From: an uncultured Streptococcus sp.
Lineage (GTDB): Bacteria > Bacillota > Bacilli > Lactobacillales > Streptococcaceae
Reading direction: 5' to 3'
Assembly: GCF_938020365.1 (NCBI RefSeq)
Contig: NZ_CALIIB010000043.1
Coordinates: 1 to 6,344 of the forward strand
Length of the DNA stretch: 6,344 nucleotides
Shown: piece by piece, positions 1-4,548 of the stretch
Numbering within the stretch: the stretch's first letter is position 1
How the letters are laid out: every line of letters starts with the position of its first letter
The notes under the pieces: model-generated
Databases searched by the model: none
What the model was told of the DNA's origin: nothing
The model's input: the letters and a program-made list of their open reading frames with translations, nothing else
Position numbers and translations under genes: made by a program

Positions 1-11
1 CTGTTAATCAT
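1..11 (-). CDS. Start of an unidentified gene leaving the left edge (partial)
   Basis: On the minus strand an ATG at 11-9 is followed by ATT AAC and then the window edge, so only Met-Ile-Asn can be read. A GAGGA ribosome binding site lies at 23-19 with a 7-nt gap to the ATG, and an extended -10 promoter lies just upstream. These signals together suggest a real translation start, but no product can be named from three residues. It would lie in the same direction as the CPBP gene, but separated from it by that gene's terminator, so it is probably a separate transcription unit. Confidence 0.4.
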
Positions 12-39
12 CTTTTATTCCTCAAATTGTGCTTCTATC

Positions 40-48
40 ATTTTACCA
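40..48 (-). promoter_or_regulatory. Extended -10 promoter for the left-edge gene
   Basis: The minus strand reads TGGTAAAAT at 48-40, an extended -10 (TGn plus TAAAAT, 5 of 6 to TATAAT). No good -35 is seen 16-18 nt upstream, which is common for extended -10 promoters in streptococci. Transcription would begin near 33, giving an mRNA leader of about 22 nt that contains the GAGGA site and reaches the ATG at 11. The promoter overlaps the last codons of the doubtful ORF at 43-138. Confidence 0.35.
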
Positions 49-138
49 TATTTGCTTCATTTTCTCTGTCTTTGGCTCTGATTTAGTAGCTACATCTCTA
101 AGAACGGCTAGTCTTGCATTCTGATCATTCATTCGCAT
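43..138 (-). CDS. Doubtful 31-codon ORF downstream of the CPBP gene
   Basis: A minus-strand reading frame runs from ATG at 138-136 (second ATG at 132-130) to TAA at 45-43 and encodes a charged, soluble 31-residue peptide beginning MRMNDQNARLAVLRDV and ending in KQIW. No convincing Shine-Dalgarno precedes either ATG. The frame stays open upstream through the CPBP terminator to a TAA at 180-178, so it may be a chance ORF or the tail of a decayed gene. I recognise no family. Apart from this ORF and the left-edge promoter, 1-139 shows nothing else. Confidence 0.18.
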   Translation of the reverse strand: MRMNDQNARLAVLRDVATKSEPKTEKMKQIW

Positions 139-139
139 C

Positions 140-166
140 AAAAATCGCCCAGCTAAGCTGAGCGAT
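140..166 (-). terminator. Intrinsic terminator of the CPBP gene
   Basis: Read on the minus strand, ATCGCTCAG (166-158) pairs with CTGGGCGAT (152-144), with one G-U pair and a short CTTAG loop. The stem can extend to 11 pairs. It is followed at once by a run of T (144-140). The stem begins 5 nt after the TAA stop of the CPBP gene. Confidence 0.8.
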
Positions 167-170
167 GTCT

Positions 171-1097
171 TTATTTCTTAAACATCAATGCCTGAGGCAA
201 GCGATTTTCTTTTTTGAGCGACCAGTAAAGATAGGCAGTACAGCCAATCAGAACGATAGTGGCAAAGATAGATCCTTCAGCTCCAAAGGCTCCGCCGGAC
301 AGCAAATCCACAGAAGATTGTGAGCTATAGTTCAAGATTGAGGTAGATGCTCCTTGGCCACTGACCTGAATACCATAGATATTTCCTTGCACAAAATTCC
401 AAGCGCCGTGCATACCAGCCAGTACCCACATATTGTCATACTTGAGCATAAGGAAACAAGCAAAGATACCGTTTAGTATGATATTGACAATAGAAAGAAC
501 GGTCACACCAGGGTTAAAGAGGTGCAGAGCCCCGAATAGAGCACTAGAAATCAAGATACCAATGAAGATATTTGACTTAGCGCTAACTGCTGGAAAGAGC
601 CAACCACGCGTCACTAGCTCTTCTGTCCCACCTTGGAGAATCCAGAAAGGAATGATAGCTAGGACAAAAATCAAAGACTGCAAATTCACCTGACCAAATT
701 TCAGACCGCCTGTCCCCGTTACCAAGAGCAAGACAACAACCAGTGAAAACTGAACGGCTCCAATCAGGAAGCCTCTGCCCAGTTCTTTCAGCCATCCTTC
801 CTTAAAGAAACCCAGGCTGGAGAAAGCTCTCTTTTCTCGAAACTTGACCCACAGAAAAACAAGTAAGGCCATAAAGAAAAAACTACCTAGCTGAAAAAAG
901 ATATAATAATGCCCGAACACTTCCATAAGTGTAGCCCTGTCATCTATCGGATTTACCATGGCAAGCACAGTTCCAATGATGATCCCTGCAAAGATTTCTC
1001 CTACGTGGATAAAGCCAATGGAGATCAGAACTGCTAACCAAATAGGAGGAATGTAGCGCGACAGCTTCACATTATCTAACATGCGTGATTTAAACAT
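171..1097 (-). CDS. CPBP family intramembrane metalloprotease (Abi/CAAX-protease-like)
   Basis: This 308-residue polytopic membrane protein carries the three CPBP (Rce1/Abi) motifs. Motif 1 is EELVTRGW, with the Glu pair at 159-160 and Arg164; motif 2 is FGALH with His192; motif 3 is HGAWN with His230 and Asn234. In the family the glutamate and histidines form the metal and catalytic centre inside the membrane. Roughly eight hydrophobic segments are visible (near 18-48, 66-84, 108-127, 141-155, 176-194, 200-218, 222-238 and 275-293). The start is the ATG at 1097, with AAAGGAG at 1110-1104 and a 6-nt gap. The gene is monocistronic, divergent from glnP and closed by its own terminator. Streptococcal CPBP proteins range from bacteriocin self-immunity to processing of small peptides. 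No bacteriocin gene is visible here, so the substrate is unknown. The fold is well supported and the motifs are intact; the specific role is not known. Confidence 0.9.
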   Translation of the reverse strand: MFKSRMLDNVKLSRYIPPIWLAVLISIGFIHVGEIFAGIIIGTVLAMVNPIDDRATLMEVFGHYYIFFQLGSFFFMALLVFLWVKFREKRAFSSLGFFKEGWLKELGRGFLIGAVQFSLVVVLLLVTGTGGLKFGQVNLQSLIFVLAIIPFWILQGGTEELVTRGWLFPAVSAKSNIFIGILISSALFGALHLFNPGVTVLSIVNIILNGIFACFLMLKYDNMWVLAGMHGAWNFVQGNIYGIQVSGQGASTSILNYSSQSSVDLLSGGAFGAEGSIFATIVLIGCTAYLYWSLKKENRLPQALMFKK

Positions 1098-1122
1098 AGA
1101 AATCTCCTTTCATCATTTATTT

Positions 1123-1152
1123 ATTATAACAAATTTTATCATAATAGTATAA
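1123..1152 (-). promoter_or_regulatory. Extended -10 promoter of the CPBP gene
   Basis: On the minus strand TGTTATAAT at 1131-1123 is a perfect TATAAT with the TGn extension. The best-placed -35 is a weak TTATAC at 1152-1147 (18-nt spacer), so the extended -10 probably carries the promoter. Transcription would start near 1116, with a leader of about 19 nt containing the ribosome binding site. Confidence 0.6.
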
Positions 1153-1170
1153 GAGGCAACATTTATCGTT

Positions 1171-1189
1171 ATGTCAGAAAATATAACAT
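1171..1189. promoter_or_regulatory. GlnR operator in the divergent region
   Basis: The 19 bp ATGTCA-GAAAATA-TAACAT match the Gram-positive GlnR consensus ATGTNA-N7-TNACAT at every fixed position. GlnR is the MerR-type nitrogen regulator that, with glutamine synthetase, represses glutamine synthesis and uptake genes when glutamine is plentiful; pneumococcal glnPQ is a known target. The site lies 15 bp upstream of the glnP -35 box, near -60 for glnP and near -64 for the divergent CPBP promoter, so it could serve either or both. Confidence 0.8.
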
Positions 1190-1204
1190 CAAAACAGAAA
1201 ATAT
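1175..1204. repeat. Two direct copies of CAGAAAATAT, 20 bp apart
   Basis: The 10-mer CAGAAAATAT occurs at 1175-1184 and again, unchanged, at 1195-1204, a 20-bp period (about two helical turns). The first copy lies inside the GlnR box; the second abuts the glnP -35. A related inverted element (TCAGAAAAAT on the minus strand) lies at 1226-1217, over the -10 region. The spacing puts the copies on the same DNA face, but the second copy lacks the outer GlnR half-sites. Confidence 0.4.
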
Positions 1205-1233
1205 TTGCCTTTCTTAAATTTTTCTGATATAAT
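1205..1233 (+). promoter_or_regulatory. Promoter of the glnPQ operon
   Basis: A -35 box TTGCCT (1205-1210) and a perfect -10 TATAAT (1228-1233) are separated by 17 bp, and a TG at 1225-1226 makes the -10 extended. Transcription would start near 1240. The mRNA leader of about 24 nt holds AAAGGAG at 1250-1256, 7 nt before the glnP ATG. The GlnR box upstream is the visible control point. Confidence 0.8.
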
Positions 1234-1263
1234 CAAAAAATATTCAACTAAAGGAGAGAAAAT

Positions 1264-3438
1264 ATGAAGAAAAAAATCATAGCTTTTCTGCTAGTGTTAT
1301 TCCCTATCTTTGCACTAGGGACAACTACTCATGCAGATACCATCAAAATCGTATCTGACACGGCTTATGCCCCATTTGAATTTAAAGATTCCGATCAAAC
1401 CTATAAAGGGATTGATGTAGATATTATCAATAAAGTTGCTGAAATCAAAGGCTGGGCATATGAAATGTCCTTCCCTGGCTTTGACGCTGCTGTCAATGCC
1501 GTTCAAGCAGGACAGGCCGATGCCATTATGGCAGGTATGACCAAGACTGCTGAACGCGAAAAAGTCTTTACCATGTCTGATACATATTATGACACAAAAG
1601 TTGTCATCGCAACGACCAAGGCTAATACAGTAAAATCTTACGATCAACTTAAAGGAAAGACAGTCGGAGTCAAAAATGGTACAGCCGCACAACGTTTCCT
1701 TGAAAAGATCAAGGACAAATACGGCTTTACTATCAAAACATTTGATACAGGCGACCTTATGTATAACAGCCTAACAGCTGGAGCCGTTGATGCAGCTATG
1801 GATGACCAACCTGTTATCGAGTACGCAATCAGCCAAGGACAAGATTTGAAAATCTCAATGAAAGGTGAGGCCGTTGGTAGCTTCGCATTTGGTGTCAAAA
1901 AAGGCAGCAAATACGAATATCTGGTGACTGAGTTTAACGAAGCATTAACTCAGATGAAAAAAGATGGTACCTTGAAGGACATCATCACCAAGTGGACTGC
2001 CGCTTCTGGCACTTCAACCAACTCAGCAGTACCAGAGACGACAACCAAATCTGGACAAAAAGCCACTCCAGTCAAAGCTAAATATACGATTGCCAGCGAC
2101 TCATCTTTTGCTCCTTTCGTTTTCCAAAATGATAGCAACCAATATACTGGTATTGACATGGACTTGATCAAAGCCATTGCCGAAGACCAAGGTTTTACAC
2201 TGGAAATCTCTAACCCTGGTTTTGACGCTGCCATCAATGCTGTTCAATCTGGACAAGCTGACGGAATGATTGCGGGGATGTCTGTGACAGAGGCCCGCAA
2301 AGAAACCTTTAATTTCTCTGAACCATACTACACTGCTAACTCTATCCTTGCGGTGACAGAATCAAGCACTATTAGCTCCTATGAAGACTTGAAAGGAAAG
2401 ACCGTCGGAGTCAAGAACGGTACGGCCTCTCAAACCTTCCTCGTCGAAAATCAAAGCAAATACGGTTACAAAATCAAAACTTTTTCAGACGGTTCTTCGA
2501 TGTATGATAGTCTGAACTCTGGCTCTGTCGCTGCTATTATGGACGATGAGCCAGTTGTCAAATATGCCATCAATCAAGGCAAAAAAATGAAAACACCAAT
2601 CGAGGGAACCCCTAGTGGTGAAGTTGCTTTTGCAGTAAAAGCAGGCACCAACCCTGAACTCATCGAGATGTTCAATAATGGTTTGGCTAATCTAAAAGCG
2701 AATGGTAAATATCAAGAAATCCTTGATAAATATCTCTCAGCTGAGAAGGATAATTCCACAACCGTTGATGAAACAACTATCTGGGGACTTCTCCAAAACA
2801 ACTACAAACAACTTTTGAGCGGCCTTGGAATTACCATTGCTTTAGCACTGATCTCCTTTGCGATTGCCATGGTGATCGGGATTATCTTTGGGATGTTCAG
2901 CGTCAGCCCTATCAAAGCGCTTCGCATCATTTCAGAAATTTTTGTTGACGTTATTCGTGGTATTCCACTTATGATTCTGGCTGCCTTCATCTTCTGGGGA
3001 ATTCCAAACCTCATTGAATCTATGACTGGTCAGCAAAGTCCGATCAACGACTTCGTTGCAGGAACAATTGCTCTGTCACTCAATGCTGGTGCATATATCG
3101 CTGAGATTGTTCGCGGAGGGATTCAAGCCGTTCCAGTCGGACAGATGGAAGCTAGCCGAAGTCTGGGGATCTCGTATGGAAAGACCATGCGCAAGATTAT
3201 CCTGCCTCAAGCAACCAAAATCATGCTACCAAACTTTGTCAACCAGTTCGTCATCGCTCTCAAGGATACAACTATCGTATCAGCTATCGGACTTGTTGAG
3301 CTCTTCCAAACAGGTAAAATCATCATTGCCCGTAACTATCAGAGCTTCAAGATGTATGCTATCCTAGCAGTGCTTTACTTGGTCATCATCACACTCTTAA
3401 CAAGATTGGCTAAACGCTTAGAAAAGAGGATTCACTAA
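1264..3438 (+). CDS. glnP: Glutamine/glutamate ABC transporter, fused tandem substrate-binding and permease protein GlnP
   Basis: This 724-residue protein captures and imports glutamine (and probably glutamate or asparagine), powered by GlnQ. A signal peptide (about 1-24, ending THA before Asp25) lacks a lipobox cysteine, as expected when the binding domains are tethered by fusion. SBD1 spans about 26-245, a Ser/Thr-rich linker 246-272, SBD2 about 273-493, and the permease 505-722 with about five membrane segments and an EAA-type loop (about 625-650, ending in ILPQA). The SBDs are duplicates with an exact 247-residue period: GFDAA at 72 and 319, the carboxylate-binding arginine at 98 and 345, LKGKTVGVKNGTA near 129 and 376, and MDDxPV at 179 and 426. 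Length and order match Lactococcus GlnP (about 730 aa), whose two SBDs differ in affinity and specificity. The start is ATG 1264, after AAAGGAG. The stop overlaps the glnQ ATG by 1 bp, implying coupled translation. GlnR control is likely. Which ligand each SBD prefers cannot be read here. Confidence 0.95.
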   Translation: MKKKIIAFLLVLFPIFALGTTTHADTIKIVSDTAYAPFEFKDSDQTYKGIDVDIINKVAEIKGWAYEMSFPGFDAAVNAVQAGQADAIMAGMTKTAEREKVFTMSDTYYDTKVVIATTKANTVKSYDQLKGKTVGVKNGTAAQRFLEKIKDKYGFTIKTFDTGDLMYNSLTAGAVDAAMDDQPVIEYAISQGQDLKISMKGEAVGSFAFGVKKGSKYEYLVTEFNEALTQMKKDGTLKDIITKWTAASGTSTNSAVPETTTKSGQKATPVKAKYTIASDSSFAPFVFQNDSNQYTGIDMDLIKAIAEDQGFTLEISNPGFDAAINAVQSGQADGMIAGMSVTEARKETFNFSEPYYTANSILAVTESSTISSYEDLKGKTVGVKNGTASQTFLVENQSKYGYKIKTFSDGSSMYDSLNSGSVAAIMDDEPVVKYAINQGKKMKTPIEGTPSGEVAFAVKAGTNPELIEMFNNGLANLKANGKYQEILDKYLSAEKDNSTTVDETTIWGLLQNNYKQLLSGLGITIALALISFAIAMVIGIIFGMFSVSPIKALRIISEIFVDVIRGIPLMILAAFIFWGIPNLIESMTGQQSPINDFVAGTIALSLNAGAYIAEIVRGGIQAVPVGQMEASRSLGISYGKTMRKIILPQATKIMLPNFVNQFVIALKDTTIVSAIGLVELFQTGKIIIARNYQSFKMYAILAVLYLVIITLLTRLAKRLEKRIH

Positions 3439-4178
3439 TGGCTAAATTAAAAATTGATGTTAATGATTTACATAAATACTATGGTGAGAATGAAGTCCTA
3501 AAAGGGATTAGTGCTAAGTTTTATGAGGGAGATGTTGTTTGTATCATCGGTCCTTCTGGATCAGGTAAATCAACTTTCCTACGCAGCCTAAACCTGCTTG
3601 AAGAAGTAACTAGTGGGACCATTACTGTCAACGGTTATGATTTGACAGACAAGGCTACCAATGTGGACCATGTTCGTGAAGATATCGGAATGGTCTTCCA
3701 GCACTTCAACCTCTTCCCACACATGACTGTCCTGCAAAATATCACCTTTGCACCAGTTGAGCATAAGCGAATGAGCCAAGCTGATGCAGACAAGCTTGGT
3801 ATGGAGCTCTTGGAGAAGGTTGGGCTGGCAGACAAGGCCGATGCCAAACCAGACAGCCTGTCAGGAGGACAAAAGCAGCGGGTAGCGATCGCTCGAGGAT
3901 TGGCTATGAACCCAGATATCATGCTCTTTGACGAACCGACTTCTGCCCTTGACCCTGAAATGGTTGGTGACGTTCTCAACGTTATGAAAGATCTGGCTCA
4001 GCAGGGCATGACCATGCTGATCGTGACTCATGAAATGGGCTTTGCTCGTCAGGTTGCTAATCGCGTCATCTTCACTGCTGACGGTGAATTCCTAGAAGAC
4101 GGCAAACCAGACCAAATCTTCGACAACCCTCAGCATCCACGCCTCAAGGACTTCTTGGACAAGGTGCTCAACGTATAA
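3438..4178 (+). CDS. glnQ: Glutamine/polar amino acid ABC transporter ATPase GlnQ
   Basis: GlnQ is the cytoplasmic ATPase that drives import through GlnP, acting as a homodimer on the dimeric permease. The 246 residues hold all ABC motifs of the polar amino acid uptake family: Walker A GPSGSGKST (38-46), Q-loop with Gln88 (MVFQHFNLFPHMTVLQN), signature LSGGQKQR (141-148), Walker B IMLFDEPTSALDPE with catalytic Glu166, and H-loop His198 (IVTHEMGFA). The length is normal for the family. The ATG at 3438 overlaps the glnP stop (TAATG), with AGAGGA just upstream at 3425-3430, so its translation is probably coupled to glnP. A strong terminator begins 9 nt after the stop, so the operon contains only glnP and glnQ; the zwf gene that I recall following glnPQ in pneumococcus is absent. 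Confidence 0.96.
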   Translation: MAKLKIDVNDLHKYYGENEVLKGISAKFYEGDVVCIIGPSGSGKSTFLRSLNLLEEVTSGTITVNGYDLTDKATNVDHVREDIGMVFQHFNLFPHMTVLQNITFAPVEHKRMSQADADKLGMELLEKVGLADKADAKPDSLSGGQKQRVAIARGLAMNPDIMLFDEPTSALDPEMVGDVLNVMKDLAQQGMTMLIVTHEMGFARQVANRVIFTADGEFLEDGKPDQIFDNPQHPRLKDFLDKVLNV

Positions 4179-4186
4179 ATATGACG

Positions 4187-4215
4187 AATCCTGAAAGTAA
4201 TCTTTCAGGATTTTT
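4187..4215 (+). terminator. Intrinsic terminator of glnPQ
   Basis: AATCCTGAAAG (4187-4197) and CTTTCAGGATT (4202-4212) form a perfect 11-bp stem with a TAAT loop, and T continues to 4215, then ATT. It closes the glnPQ transcript, and its T tract runs straight into the -35 of the next promoter. Confidence 0.93.
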
Positions 4216-4216
4216 A

Positions 4217-4245
4217 TTGACTTATGCTGCCCTTTTTGCTAGACT
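4217..4245 (+). promoter_or_regulatory. Probable promoter of the ABC-F leader transcript
   Basis: TTGACT (4217-4222, 5 of 6 to consensus) and TAGACT (4240-4245, 4 of 6) are separated by 17 bp, predicting a start near 4252, about 11 nt before the leader Shine-Dalgarno. A better-looking -10, TAGAAT at 4251-4256, has no -35 at a usable distance. The -35 abuts the T tract of the glnQ terminator, so the ABC-F unit is tightly packed behind glnPQ but independent of it. Confidence 0.5.
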
Positions 4246-4271
4246 AAGGGTAGAATGATTTCGGAGGTACA

Positions 4272-4339
4272 CGGAGACATGAAAAATTAAGTCTATTTTT
4301 TAAAGGAAACTTTATTTAGTAGATTTTGTCATGTTTCTG
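4272..4339 (+). promoter_or_regulatory. Leader hairpin enclosing the uORF (anti-antiterminator)
   Basis: The outer helix pairs 4272-4282 with 4329-4339 (CGGAGACATGA with TCATGTTTCTG; two G-U pairs) and, past a bulged G4328, AAAA 4283-4286 with TTTT 4324-4327. It buries the uORF start codon. The inner part pairs TCTATT (4292-4297) with AGTAGA (4318-4323), then after a 3x3 T/T internal loop TAAAG (4301-4305) with CTTTA (4310-4314), capped by a GAAA tetraloop. In this fold segment 4310-4323 is locked away and the downstream terminator is free to form. A ribosome on the uORF would melt it. Confidence 0.6.
4279..4290 (+). CDS. Three-codon leader peptide ORF (Met-Lys-Asn)
   Basis: ATG AAA AAT TAA encodes only Met-Lys-Asn. 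It is preceded by a strong GGAGG at 4263-4267 (11 nt from the ATG, slightly long) and by a second purine stretch GGAGA at 4273-4277 that is too close to act alone. Its role would be to place a ribosome on the leader: with Asn in the P site and the stop codon in the A site, the ribosome's leading edge would reach about 4300 and cover the 5' strand of the hairpin that starts at 4292. Very short uORFs are a known trait of drug-inducible ABC-F leaders. An in-frame ATG at 4255 would give 11 codons, but it has no Shine-Dalgarno. Confidence 0.5.
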   Translation: MKN

Positions 4340-4509
4340 CATATCCGCGGGACTTTCGTTTTTTTGTGCTTTCAAGCATCTATTTGCTTATCTTTAGATT
4401 AATCCTGTCGCTCCTATGACAGTTCCAGCTGGAAACCTACAAACGAATGACCCTATTTGGACACTCCTGTGTCTTCTTTGTGCAATCTCAACGGCTCTGC
4501 TAAATAAAG
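4310..4509 (+). promoter_or_regulatory. Antiterminator pairing: 4310-4323 with 4496-4509
   Basis: CTTTATTTAGTAGA (4310-4323) is complementary to TCTGCTAAATAAAG (4496-4509) over 14 consecutive positions, with 13 Watson-Crick pairs and one G-U. The second strand covers six nucleotides of the terminator's 5' arm, the whole loop and the first two bases of its 3' arm, so this helix and the terminator cannot coexist. The first strand is the same one held in the leader hairpin by 4292-4305. The long gap between partners (about 170 nt) contains small local hairpins that would bring them closer. Confidence 0.65.
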
Positions 4510-4523
4510 CAGGGCTGTATTTT
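4491..4523 (+). terminator. Conditional terminator in front of the ABC-F gene
   Basis: ACGGCTCTGCT (4491-4501) pairs with AGCAGGGCTGT (4508-4518) through 11 pairs (two G-U), with a 6-nt AAATAA loop, followed by ATTTTGTATT. It is GC-rich and sits downstream of the promoter but upstream of the ribosome binding site (GAAGGAG, 4536-4542), so it can only act as an attenuator of the ABC-F gene. Termination here would release a leader RNA of about 270 nt. Confidence 0.75.
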
Positions 4524-4548
4524 GTATTATAAAACGAAGGAGACATCT

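Larger units (their letters stand above)
4252..4548 (+). promoter_or_regulatory. Ribosome-mediated attenuator leader of the ABC-F gene
   Basis: This stretch of about 300 nt has no full-length gene and is best read as a regulatory 5' leader. In order it contains a Shine-Dalgarno GGAGG (4263-4267), a three-codon uORF (4279-4290), a long hairpin around the uORF (4272-4339), a T7 run (4359-4365), several small stem-loops (4405-4422 CTGTC/GACAG; 4423-4434 palindrome TTCCAGCTGGAA; 4460-4473 GACAC/GTGTC), and a terminator (4491-4523) just before the ABC-F ribosome binding site. Segment 4310-4323 has two alternative partners, 4292-4305 and 4496-4509, which is the signature of an attenuator. ABC-F resistance genes such as Listeria lmo0919 and Bacillus vmlR are known to be controlled by short uORFs and conditional terminators. 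The drug sensed is not known. Confidence 0.75.

Noticed and set aside
1123..1159. TTGCCT at 1159-1154 as the -35 of the CPBP promoter
   Set aside because: Its distance to TATAAT (1128-1123) is 25 bp, far from the usable 16-18; the extended -10 explains the promoter better.
1169..1232. CodY boxes at 1169-1183 and 1218-1232
   Set aside because: Each matches the AATTTTCWGAAAATT consensus at only 10 of 15 positions with one good half; in AT-rich DNA this is weak, and the first overlaps the perfect GlnR site.
4255..4290. In-frame ATG at 4255 giving an 11-codon leader peptide
   Set aside because: It falls at or within a few bases of the predicted transcription start and has no ribosome binding site; the ATG at 4279 has GGAGG upstream.
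4423..4434. Palindrome TTCCAGCTGGAA as an operator
   Set aside because: It lies about 170 nt downstream of the predicted transcription start inside the structured leader, where a small RNA stem is a simpler reading; no known regulator site is recognised.
4340..4490. T-box or metabolite riboswitch in the ABC-F leader
   Set aside because: No T-box motif (AGGGTGGNACCGCG) or recognisable riboswitch core is present, and the uORF with paired strands accounts for the leader.
4522..4548. TTG at 4522 as the start of the ABC-F protein (nine extra residues)
   Set aside because: It lies in the T tract of the attenuator and has no Shine-Dalgarno, whereas ATG 4549 has GAAGGAG at a 6-nt distance and matches the family N-terminus (MLQIRNLT).
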